Assembly (NCBI GenBank): GCA_028284905.1
Contig: JANQQU010000026.1
Coordinates: 1 to 57,251 of the forward strand
Source: Calditrichia bacterium
GTDB lineage: Bacteria; Calditrichota; Calditrichia; RBG-13-44-9; J075
Length of the DNA stretch: 57,251 nucleotides
Direction of reading: 5' to 3'
In this document: in pieces, positions 28,752 to 37,400 of the stretch
Position numbering within the stretch: the first letter of the stretch is position 1
How the letters are laid out: each line of letters begins with the position of its first letter
Notes under the pieces: generated by a model
What the model saw: the letters and a program-made list of their open reading frames with translations, nothing else
What the model was told of the DNA's origin: nothing
The model's database searches: none
Made by a program: the position numbers and the translations under genes

Positions 28752-29125
28752 TAGTCTTCATCCAGATCGTCTAATAGTTTTTTGATTTCCGTCAGCTCTT
28801 CCCGGCTGACTTTTTCTGATTTTACCAGGGATTGCACCAGATCCAGCGCGGAGCCGGCAAATACTCTTTCCAGGGTGCGTTCCAGCAGATTCTTCCGTAA
28901 ATCTCCCGGCGCAATCCGGGGGAAATAGATGTATTTCTTTCCGGACTTTTTATAATCGAGAAACCCTTTTTCAGCGAGATTTTTCATCAAGGTCATCACC
29001 GAGGTATAGGCGGTTTCCCGTTTTTTACTGATCTCGTCGACCACTTCCTGAACGGAAGCTTCCTTAAGCGTGCAGACGATATTGTAGATTTCCAGTTCAA
29101 CATCGCCCAATCGTTTTTCCAGCAT
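28751..29125 (-). CDS. BlaI/MecI/CopY-family transcriptional repressor
   Basis: A 124-residue winged-helix repressor. Seen: LGDVELEIYNIVCTLKEA at the start, TSVMTLMKNLAEKGFL as the recognition helix, the wing KYIYFPRI, and an acidic dimerisation C-terminus. It is the first gene of a likely transcript with the M56 protease (overlap TAATG) and possibly the two permeases. Two TACTA-type palindromes lie 23 and 46 bases upstream of its ATG, which fits autoregulation. By analogy to bla/mec systems, the M56 protease would cut or cause loss of this repressor when triggered. Confidence 0.9.
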   Translation of the reverse strand: MLEKRLGDVELEIYNIVCTLKEASVQEVVDEISKKRETAYTSVMTLMKNLAEKGFLDYKKSGKKYIYFPRIAPGDLRKNLLERTLERVFAGSALDLVQSLVKSEKVSREELTEIKKLLDDLDED

Positions 29126-29147
29126 AATTTTCTCGCAAAATTCAATT

Positions 29148-29186
29148 TACTAATTCATTAGTAGTTTTAATACTAGTCTATTAGTA
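29148..29186 (-). promoter_or_regulatory. Twin palindromic operator for the BlaI-type repressor
   Basis: Two 16-bp palindromes lie 23 bp apart (start to start): TACTAATTCATTAGTA at 29148-29163 and TACTAGTCTATTAGTA at 29171-29186. Both fit TACTANTNNATTAGTA. BlaI/MecI-family repressors bind dyads with TACTA/TAGTA outer halves as dimers, often at paired sites. Position directly upstream of the repressor gene supports autoregulation of the whole group. Confidence 0.75.
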
Positions 29187-29298
29187 AAAAGTTTCGAAAG
29201 CAAGAAAAAAATTTGAAAAGATTGAAAAGGGTGGGGAGAATTGGGATTGTGTTGGAGGGGATTTGGGGATTAAGGGATTGATTAATAGGATGTTAGGA

Positions 29299-29398
29299 AT
29301 GGTTCCGCTTCCTGCGGTCGCTCATGGTTCCGCTCCCGCTGGTCGCTAATGGCTCCGCTTCCTTCGGTCGCTCATGGTTCCGCTTCCTGCGGTCGCTA
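29299..29398. repeat. Four 25-bp tandem repeats
   Basis: Units of exactly 25 bp start at 29299, 29324, 29349 and 29374, each a variant of ATGGTTCCGCTTCCTGCGG followed by TCGCTC or TCGCTA. The CCGC and GCGG halves can pair, so each unit can form a small hairpin. The reverse complement of the same motif recurs inside the 105-bp array to the right. Confidence 0.88.
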
Positions 29399-29430
29399 AT
29401 TGTTAATGGCCATTTGCTCTCCCTTATTTA

Positions 29431-30089
29431 ACCATTAGCGACCACAGGGAGCGGAGCCATCTTTCTCAGAGCGCCAGCGAACGTATTACCGAGGTTGCAA
29501 AACCAAATTTCATTCGATAAGCAAAATTCTTCTCAACCATTAGCGACCGCAGGGAGCGGAACCATCCTTTCCAGAGCGCCAGCGTAGTATTACCGAAGTT
29601 GTAAAACCAAATTTCATTCGATAAACAAAATTCTTCTCAACCATTAGCGACCGCAGGGAGCGGAGCCATCCTTCCCAAAGCGCCAGCGAACGTATTACCG
29701 AGGTTGCAAAACCAAATTTCATTCGATAAGCAAAATTCTTCTCAGCCATTAGCGACCACAGGGAGCGGAACCATCCTCTGACAAAGCGCCAGCGAAGTAT
29801 CAATGAGGTTGTAAAACCAAATATCATTCGGCAAGCAAAATTCTTCTCAACCATTAGCGACCGCAGGAGCGGAACCATCCTCTGACAAAGCGCCAGCGAA
29901 GTATCAATGAGGTTGTAAAACCAAATATCATTCGGCAAACAAAATTCTTCTCAACCATTAGCGACCGCAGGGAGCGGAACCATCCTTCCCAGAGCGCCAG
30001 CGAACGTATTACTGAGGTTGTAAAACCAAATATCATACGTTAAACAAGACTCTTCTCAACCATCAGCGACCAACGGGAGCGGAACCATC
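29431..30089. repeat. Array of about 105-bp tandem repeats
   Basis: The motif CCATTAGCGACCGCAGGGAG recurs with small changes at 29431, 29536, 29640, 29745, 29850, 29954 and 30060, giving six near-identical units of 104-106 bp plus a partial seventh. The rest of each unit contains CGCCAGCGAA, a TTGTAAAACCAAAT block and a TTCTTCTCAA end. Because 105 is a multiple of three, long frames appear by chance on the minus strand, but they lack a plausible protein. The last copy overlaps the end of the phosphatase gene. Units differ by point changes, so the array is not very recent. Confidence 0.9.
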
Positions 30090-30845
30090 TAAGATTTCTA
30101 AAACTTCCGAATGAAGATTCTTCCCTGCCGCGACAGCTGATTTACCAATCACCGGATCATTACCCTGCCAGTCGGTGATAACGCCTCCGGCACCGCGAAT
30201 AATGGGAATTAGTGCGAGCAGATCCCAGGGATTCATAATCGGATCGAGCATTATATCCGCTTTTCCGGTCGCCAGGAGTAGATAGCCATAACAATCACCC
30301 CAGGTGCGTAGAATTTTGATGGAGCGATGCAACTGGTTAAAGCGACGAATGTCCTGGTATTGCTCGATATTGGCAATATCCGTGGTTAGCAGTGTTGACT
30401 GGGAAAGTGAGGCCGTTTCCCGCATCGCTACAGCCCGTCCGTTTAATGTGGTGGTTTCACCATCTCCGATACATAGTTGTTTCAATACAGGTTGATGAAT
30501 GGCCCCGAGGATAGGTTGCCCGTTTTTTAACAAGCATATGAGGGTGCCAAAAAGCGGAGAGCCACTGGAGAAGGAGATGGTGCCGTCGATGGGATCCAGC
30601 ACCCAGACGTACTCCGCCTGATCGTTTTCCCGGCCGTATTCTTCCCCGATGATGCCATGTTCGGGATAATGCTTGCGAATCAGATCGCGCATTGCTGCTT
30701 CGGCATCGCGGTCGGCGATAGTTACGGGAGTTTCATCGCTTTTTTCGTCGATAACCAAATCGGGATGATCATACCAGTGAGTAATGATTTCGCCACTTTT
30801 TTCGGCCAGAAGTTCGGTAAACTGCAGGAAGGTATTTTGTGCCAT
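30063..30845 (-). CDS. Inositol-monophosphatase family phosphatase, HisN (histidinol-phosphatase) type
   Basis: A 260-residue Mg-dependent phosphatase. Seen: the metal sites IIGEEYG (near 65-71) and DPIDGT (84-89), and the late NPWD motif. The segment TWGDCYGYLLLATGKADI matches the HisN-type histidinol-phosphatases rather than CysQ or SuhB, so histidine biosynthesis is the favoured role, although no other his genes are in the window. The last eight or so codons (DGSAPVGR) and the stop lie inside a copy of the neighbouring repeat motif, so the natural C-terminus may have been replaced by repeat sequence. No strong ribosome site precedes the ATG. Confidence 0.83.
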   Translation of the reverse strand: MAQNTFLQFTELLAEKSGEIITHWYDHPDLVIDEKSDETPVTIADRDAEAAMRDLIRKHYPEHGIIGEEYGRENDQAEYVWVLDPIDGTISFSSGSPLFGTLICLLKNGQPILGAIHQPVLKQLCIGDGETTTLNGRAVAMRETASLSQSTLLTTDIANIEQYQDIRRFNQLHRSIKILRTWGDCYGYLLLATGKADIMLDPIMNPWDLLALIPIIRGAGGVITDWQGNDPVIGKSAVAAGKNLHSEVLEILDGSAPVGR

Positions 30846-30866
30846 AGCAATCTTTAAGGTTTAAAG

Positions 30867-31310
30867 TTATTGATCAAGATATAAAACCATCAGGTAATGG
30901 GGGCCGATGCCCGGTAATGGAAATTCATCGCCAACCGGTTGAAAGCCGTATTTGCCATAAAAACCGGTAACAGTGCTGCGGGCATTGCACCAAATAATGC
31001 TGCCATTTTGTTCGCGGGCGTGGGCGATGCAAGCTTCCAGCAGCAATGCGCCCATGCCTTCGCCCCGCACTTCGATTTCGGTGGCCATACCGCGTATCCG
31101 CCAGGCCGGTGACTCCGCCAGCTCCGGATGAGCCTCCGGAAATATCGATGCAATGCCGACGAGCGCATCATTCGGAAAAGCCCCAAAATGTCCGGTTCGT
31201 TGGTCATCATCGCCCGGGTAAATACATTCTTCCGGAGATTGATTCGGGCGTAAAATTTTGTGGCGCAGAATACGGGCTTGTTTAACAGGAATGGAGCGAA
31301 TATCAGCCAT
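30867..31310 (-). CDS. GNAT-family N-acetyltransferase
   Basis: A 147-residue acyl-CoA N-acetyltransferase. Seen: a central strand and pyrophosphate-binding turn in IRGMATEIEVRGEGMGALLLEA (residues about 76-97) where R/Q-x-x-G-x-G/A appears as RGEGMG, and NARSTVTGFYGKYGFQPVGDEF near the end, the usual strand 5, helix 4 segment. The protein is a single domain with normal length. It starts on the minus strand upstream of the phosphatase gene by 21 bases. The acceptor is unknown. Confidence 0.85.
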   Translation of the reverse strand: MADIRSIPVKQARILRHKILRPNQSPEECIYPGDDDQRTGHFGAFPNDALVGIASIFPEAHPELAESPAWRIRGMATEIEVRGEGMGALLLEACIAHAREQNGSIIWCNARSTVTGFYGKYGFQPVGDEFPLPGIGPHYLMVLYLDQ

Positions 31311-31472
31311 AATAATCTCACAATATTAGGTTTTGCGGTAGCCCTAAACATGGTGAATGTTCCGGCGGAGATCAACTGAAATTTTGCTCGACCAGGCAAG
31401 AAGGAAGGGACTTGTTATTCACTGTTGGATAAGTTCAAAGTCTGCTTATCCAACAGTTGAGCAAGTGCTGTC

Positions 31473-33251
31473 TTATTTTATGTAAATCATTTTTCGAACG
31501 TCGCTGGCATTGTCGACCTGCAATTTGTAGAAGTAAAGACCGCTGCCTAAATCCGTTGCGTTAAAAGGAATACGATATTCGCCAGGGGCCTGCTGCTCAG
31601 CAATCAGGGTGGCGATTTCTTTTCCCAGCACATCATAAACTTGCAACCGTACATTGGCGGTTTTCGGGAGAGAATAGACGATCGTTGTGGAAGGATTGAA
31701 CGGGTTTGGATAGTTGCCATGCAAAGTGAAATTGCCCGGCAATTGTCTTTCCGGAAGATCATCGATGCCGACTAAAGTGGTGTTTGCAAAATTACGTACC
31801 CACTCAACATTGCTGATCATATCATTGAACGAAGTGTATTGGGTCGATGGCAAATTTCCTCCGACAATGGCATAAATGACCTCCTGTGAATCGCCGGGTT
31901 GCATTTGGAAAGGACCACTGCTGATTGCAAATAAGCGGTCTCCCGGAGGGAAATTGTTACCGAAGCCATCATTATCCTGACTGGCCTGGGCATTGGGGTC
32001 GCCGGAAAGCGGGAAGACCGTAGGGCTGCCAGTGTTCGGCCCACTGCCAATCAGGTAGGGTGTTTGGTTCTCCGAATCCGGTGTAAATCCCTGAAAGATA
32101 TTATACCAAGCTTCAGTGCCGGAATAATCGGCAATCTGTGGCGGATTTAATGGCGTTCCCGGCGAATAGTATGCGAAGGAGGTCATTGGCAAATTACGGT
32201 AATTGTTTCGTCTTTGAAAGTTGAATACGCCTGTGTTACCGGGGGCGGGAACGAGTGGCCCTTGCAGCAATGTGTAGCCAATTGCTGATGGTGGTAACCC
32301 AAAAGGAGAGAATTGGATGTCACTATCGGTACTGTTTAATGCGAACCCAAGTTGCAGGGATGGATCACAGCCGGTATAATCGTCGGAGAAATTGCCAATG
32401 TCCGGATCGACCCATTGGGCGATGTACATAGAGTCTATCGTAAATCCGGATTTATTAATTAGTCGGTAACGGCGAAAAATGCTTTGCCCAAGTGCATTGG
32501 GCTGGTTGTAGCTCCAAATAGTTACCTGAATTTCCAGGCCAATCGGAGGTGATTCATAGAGAAGACTTGTGGCGCCTGCATCGAGATCGTTGTAAACGAA
32601 CCAGAGTACTTGATCTGCATCAGCAATGCCGGGAGTGCCGTCGCTGTTCAGCGGTGCACCGAGGTCAGATGGCCAGTTATTCCAGTCGTTTGCATAATCA
32701 TCCAGTACATCCTGTGCCATTTGGTTTGTAACCATGCCGATATTAATAAGGTTAATCTCCGCAGCATCCTGCAATAATTCCGGGCTGCTGATATTGAGCT
32801 GCTGCCAGTCTTTCCGGATGCGGTAAACGGGTGCTAAATTGGCGTCGGAACCAACCGGGGGAGAAGTGGCAGTGCCGGGCTGAACGATATGGCCAGGTAT
32901 CGTCCCAACTCTGTAAGTTTGCCCACCGACACGTAATTTAGGAAAAGAAGGGTTCCGAATATCATTGACGATTCCTCCCCAAACCAGTCCGTCTCTATAG
33001 GTAACTCCCGCGCTGCCACGCGGATATAGACAGCCGGCAGTTGCTGAAGGGGTTGACGATGTCAGTCCATTACTATGCGCCCAACTGGAAATGTTGTTAA
33101 CATTCGATAATGTGTACTCCGTGAAAATTTTACTGGCGTCAAAAGGTTGGGGTTGGCCTTTTTTAGAGACCGGGGTATTACCAAAAATCGGATAAATAGC
33201 GAGAATTAAAACGAATAACGTAGGAATCGTCAAACAATAGCGGTGGTGCAT
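31473..33251 (-). CDS. Secreted protein with T9SS type A sorting domain
   Basis: A 592-residue secreted protein. It opens with a signal peptide (about 1-24). The body has no catalytic motif I recognise. It contains many aromatic and Gly/Asn-rich strands and a VDPDIGNFSDDYTGCDPSL segment similar in style to the large T9SS protein at 13053. The last 90 residues are a classic type A sorting domain: NYPNPFNPSTTIVYSLP, then VYDVLGKEIATL, SGLYFYKLQ and a terminal basic residue. It should be secreted by the type IX system and attached or released at the surface. AGAGGTGA precedes the ATG. It is probably monocistronic, with a 113-base gap after the glucokinase gene. Confidence 0.85.
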   Translation of the reverse strand: MHHRYCLTIPTLFVLILAIYPIFGNTPVSKKGQPQPFDASKIFTEYTLSNVNNISSWAHSNGLTSSTPSATAGCLYPRGSAGVTYRDGLVWGGIVNDIRNPSFPKLRVGGQTYRVGTIPGHIVQPGTATSPPVGSDANLAPVYRIRKDWQQLNISSPELLQDAAEINLINIGMVTNQMAQDVLDDYANDWNNWPSDLGAPLNSDGTPGIADADQVLWFVYNDLDAGATSLLYESPPIGLEIQVTIWSYNQPNALGQSIFRRYRLINKSGFTIDSMYIAQWVDPDIGNFSDDYTGCDPSLQLGFALNSTDSDIQFSPFGLPPSAIGYTLLQGPLVPAPGNTGVFNFQRRNNYRNLPMTSFAYYSPGTPLNPPQIADYSGTEAWYNIFQGFTPDSENQTPYLIGSGPNTGSPTVFPLSGDPNAQASQDNDGFGNNFPPGDRLFAISSGPFQMQPGDSQEVIYAIVGGNLPSTQYTSFNDMISNVEWVRNFANTTLVGIDDLPERQLPGNFTLHGNYPNPFNPSTTIVYSLPKTANVRLQVYDVLGKEIATLIAEQQAPGEYRIPFNATDLGSGLYFYKLQVDNASDVRKMIYIK

Positions 33252-33277
33252 AGATCACCTCTCAGTTTTATGGATGG

Positions 33278-33313
33278 ATAGAAAATGCTGGCTGCCGGGC
33301 GAACATTTTCTAT
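33278..33313. other. Inverted repeat between glucokinase and secreted-protein genes
   Basis: ATAGAAAATG at 33278-33287 pairs perfectly with CATTTTCTAT at 33304-33313. It is a terminator-like stem after the minus-strand glucokinase gene or an operator in front of the secreted-protein gene. Confidence 0.5.
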
Positions 33314-33364
33314 TCTACCGCCTAATTCGAAAAATGATCATTTATTTTTGAAATATCTCGAAGT

Positions 33365-34114
33365 TTAAGCCGTTACGACTGATGGCGCAGCTGCCCCCGC
33401 TGCCCCGATAATTCCCGCTTCATTCAACAATTCTGCCGGAACGATTTCCGCTTTGGTTTCCAAATGCTCATCATATTTCGCAAATTTTTTACTGCCACCA
33501 CCCCCGAGGATAATCAGGTCCGGACTGAGCAATTTTTCAATTTCTGCCAGGTAAACATTGAATCTTTCCGCCCATTGCTTCCAGGATAAATCATCTTTCT
33601 TACGGGTCGCATCTGAGACGTATTTTTCGGCGAGGCCATATTTTTTTAACTGGATATGGCCAAACTCGGAGTTCGGTACCAGGACGCCATTATGAAAAAG
33701 ACCGGAGCCAATACCGGTGCCGATGGTCAAAACCAGAACTACGCCTTGACGATCTTTTCCCGCGCCAAAGCGTACTTCAGCAATGCCGGCAACGTCTGCA
33801 TCATTGTGGATTTGCACCGGACAGCCGGTTTTTTCTGCAAACAACTGCTGGGCATTCGTGCCAATCCATCCTTTATCGATATTGGATGCGGTTTTAACCA
33901 CGCCATGCTGAACAACAGCAGGAAAGCCACAGCCGATGGCACCTTTCCATTGAAAGTGCTCCGCCAGCGCTGCAACGGTATCCGCCACGGCTTTTACGGT
34001 TGCCGGTTGCGGTGTGCTAATTCGGTGACGCGGCGTCAGTAATTCCCCTCTGTTCACATCTACCGGTGCGCCCTTTATGCCCGATCCACCAACATCGATA
34101 CCTAAAATTTCCAT
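33365..34114 (-). CDS. ppgK: ROK-family kinase, polyphosphate glucokinase type
   Basis: A 249-residue sugar kinase. Seen: the phosphate-binding start [17 protein letters not shown], a second phosphate motif [18 protein letters not shown], and [11 protein letters not shown], which together match PpgK of the ROK family. PpgK phosphorylates glucose using polyphosphate (or ATP) as donor and acts in the cytoplasm; distinguishing it from other ROK glucokinases rests on the [10 protein letters not shown] and EFGH pattern and length, so donor use is inferred. AAGGG precedes the ATG. Its promoter region is shared with the divergent TIR gene. Confidence 0.86.
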   Translation of the reverse strand: MEILGIDVGGSGIKGAPVDVNRGELLTPRHRISTPQPATVKAVADTVAALAEHFQWKGAIGCGFPAVVQHGVVKTASNIDKGWIGTNAQQLFAEKTGCPVQIHNDADVAGIAEVRFGAGKDRQGVVLVLTIGTGIGSGLFHNGVLVPNSEFGHIQLKKYGLAEKYVSDATRKKDDLSWKQWAERFNVYLAEIEKLLSPDLIILGGGGSKKFAKYDEHLETKAEIVPAELLNEAGIIGAAGAAAPSVVTA

Positions 34115-34439
34115 ACTGTAACCCTTTTAGTTTAGCCGTTTGCGAATTTTTTTGTCCACCATCCACCATTGCTCTGCAAAGATAAAGATAGTGCTTTTTT
34201 TATGTTTTTCAAAAAAAGTTTTCAACGTTGCCAGTTCTAATTCTTTAAGTGTTGTCGGTTGAATTTCTAATTCACTTTGTCGGTTTGAACAATTCTGTCA
34301 CAACAGAAAAAGTGACAATTAGTATGTTATAAACTCTTCAAAGCCTGCGATCATTTTTATCAATCGAGTTGGATCTCCGGGGTGCTTTGCGCACCAAATA
34401 ACAATTGTTTTAAACCGTTTAGCAATTTGTGTAAAAATT
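34115..34439. promoter_or_regulatory. Divergent control region of the glucokinase and TIR-NB-ARC genes
   Basis: 325 bases, AT-rich. Seen: a 16-bp palindrome TTCTGTCACAACAGAA at 34293-34308, overlapping a second dyad TGTCAC (34296-34301) with GTGACA (34312-34317), and a partial direct repeat TGTCGGTT at 34253 and 34279. Together they look like a regulator-binding cluster. No clear -35/-10 pair can be assigned. No ribosome site is obvious before the TIR gene, whose ATG follows TTGTGTAAAAATT. Confidence 0.5.
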
Positions 34440-37400
34440 ATGGGAATTTCCCGCATATTCATCAGTTATGCCCATCGCAATCAGCGATTGGCCCGCGCCC
34501 TTCATGAAGCACTGCAGGAGGCAGGTTTCCACAGTGTGATGAATACCTTGCGGGATCATCAACCCTGGCCGGCGGAAAATGCCTACATGGTGATGGAATA
34601 TGACGTTATTTGCCTGCTATGGACTTCGGAAGCAGCAATTTCGCCCTGGATGCGGCATGAGTGGCAAACAGCCCGGGCGCTGGGTAAACGGGTGATTCCC
34701 TGCGTTTTTCCTAATGCGCCGAAAATACCAACGCCAATTTCCCGCGTTTTTACAATTGAATTTAAAGATATTTCCAGAAGTTGCCAGGTCCTTATCGATC
34801 ATTTGAAATATGCATCTCCGTTTACTGCCCAATATCAATTAGATGAACTGCCGGCAAAGTCGTTGATGCCATTTCGTATGCCGCCAGATTTTATCAGCAG
34901 AGATCTTGATATGGTTGAGATTTACCTCAATCTTAACGATTTATACAACAAGGTTGTGCTGGTAAATGAGGATGATGCCCAGGGAGATGGCTTTGGTAAG
35001 ACGACGCTTGCGGCCGCCTTTGCGCATCGTTTCGGCATTGCTTATGAAAAAATTTTCTGGCTGCAGGCAGATAGCGAAGCCCGCTGGCTATCGGAATGGA
35101 TATCCCTGGCCAGAGATCATTTAGCGCTTACCATCGCCGATCCGGAGGCCGCGGATGCAAACCGGCAATATCTGCAAAAATTGCAAACCTACTGCAATAA
35201 TCACCCCAATATTCTGATTGTCGCAGATAATGTTTTCGGACGGGAAATCTTCGAAAATGATGAATATCTGCTAGGGCTAAATCCCATGTCACTGAAGTGC
35301 AATATTTTATTTACTTCCCGATTTCCGGTGAGTGATCTCGGACTCATTTCCCATCCGGTAAAAAGATTCTCGATGATAACTTCCTATTTTTATCTTTCCG
35401 GGAAGAAAGCATCCGGAAATAATCGGAAATTTATTAACGATATTTGCCATCGGGTTGGCTATCTACCCCTTCGACTGTCATTGCTCAAAGGGTATCTCCA
35501 TCATAAAGCGGCGATGCCGATTGCAGATTATTACGCGGAAATTTGTAAAATAGGCGAAGAAAATGGCGACGAGGCTGGTTTATCCGCTGCTGTCCAGGAA
35601 AAAGTTATGGATTTTACGCTGGAGAAAATTTGGGCATTATTGGAAAATTCTCTCGCTGGCCAACTACTCTCCTTGTGTTGTGCACTCCCCGCAGATTATC
35701 CGTTAACCATCGCTCGCTTAAAACTGCTTCAGCAGCAGGATTGCGATAATCAGCTGGAAAAGACCGGCTTTAAACAAGCACTCAAAGAACTTCGGTCCCT
35801 TTATTTGCTGGATTTTGCGCCACGAGAGCAAGCATTGATTCGCATGCCCGATTTAGTAAGGGCATTTATATTGAAAAAGATCGGTAAAACGCAGGACGAT
35901 ATCATCAGGTCCGCCATAAAAACGTTGAGTGAGATTTGCCGGAAACCGATGACCCTAACGGAACAACTTTTAAACCGGCCACTCTGGGCATTCATCGAAG
36001 ATCTTGATGCTGCTTTGTCCTGGGAATTATCAGACGCGAAAATCCGAAAAACGCTGAAACAAACTCGCCGCCTGCTTTTGCGGACCCATCGGGAGATAAG
36101 CGAATTACAAACCTGGAAAAAAAGATCTTACCTGCTTCAGCAGCTCTTCTGGAGCGCCGTTCAGATGGGAATGGTGACATTCGGGGAGAAGATACGCCAG
36201 ACTATTTTCCGGGAAGATGAGATGTTTTTTGAGAATCGTTTTTTAACTCGTTTTGAAGATCCTTGCCTGTTAAAAACACTGAACGGCCATAGCGCGCCAA
36301 TCAATACCGTTGCATTAAGTGCAGGCGCCGATTGGGTTGCCAGTGGCAGTAATGATAAAAAAATACTACTCTGGCATCTTTGGAAAAAGAATGCCTCGTA
36401 CTTGTTTGACGGCCATAGCGGCGCAGTGAAAGCGTTGAGCTTTTTAGGGGATACTCATCTGGTTAGCGGTGGAAATGATGGTCGCATTCTCTCCTGGGAT
36501 ATTACCGAAGGCAAACTGGAACATGAGTATGAAGGACATAAGGGTGGCGTAAATGCCATAGACTGCAGTAAAGATGGCCGCTGGCTGCTCAGCGGTGGGG
36601 AAGATCATCGGCTGGTGTTGCGCAAAATGCCATCCGGTGAAATTGTCCACACTTTTTTGGAGCACTCAATGCCATTAACTGCGGTCGCCATCAACGATGA
36701 CGGCAGCATAGGAATCAGCGGATCAGAAGATGGAACGATTTTTATCTGGGACTTTCTGAAAGGAAAAATGTGCCACGCATTGCCCGTTCAAAGCGGTTGG
36801 GTGCTTTCATTATCTTTATTGGATAATGGCCAGTTCGCTCTCAGTTCCACGATTGGGAGCGGCACTCAATTTTGGAGTGTAAATGCCGGGGAAAGGCTGT
36901 TTGCCCTGGAGGAACAATCTGCCGCGATTAAAAGTGCAGCAGTGGCAACGGATAGTCGCTTTGCCCTCGCCGGTGCAGATGATGGCTCGCTGAAGCTATG
37001 GGAGCTGGGGGGCGGAAAAATTGTTCGCTCCCTGAAAGGGCACCGGCATGCGGTGCATAGCGTAGAAATAAATGATAGCGGGGATATCGCTATTAGTGGC
37101 GCGATGGATAGGACTGTGCGGGTGTGGGACCTCAGCAATGGTGATTTGCGCACCGACCGCCAGCAGCATCACAGCCGGATTTCCCATTTAGCCCTGAGTG
37201 GTGATGGGCGAATCGTGGTGAGCCAAAGCTGCAAGGAAAAGATGCTGATTTTCCGGGAATTTGCTAATGGCGCCATTAAAAATACTGTTCATCCGGAAGA
37301 GCAGCCGACTGCGATTACTTTAAATAATGATGGCGCATTGGCTTTTTGCGGATATTCCAGCGGGCATTTTTCAGTTTTGGAGCGGAAAAGCGGATCTGTT

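Noticed and set aside
20222-29125. Beta-lactam resistance operons because of BlaI and M56 genes
   Set aside because: Neither M56 protein has a penicillin-binding sensor and no linked beta-lactamase or PBP2a gene is seen; the neighbours are permeases and envelope proteins.
29540-30036. Open frames of 132 and 60 residues on the minus strand inside the 105-bp repeats
   Set aside because: The frames arise because the repeat length is a multiple of three. The repeated peptide has no plausible fold, no start signal and breaks where a unit is 104 or 106 bp.
29431-30089. CRISPR array
   Set aside because: The units are near-identical over their full 105 bp, without short repeats separated by unique spacers, and no cas genes are present.
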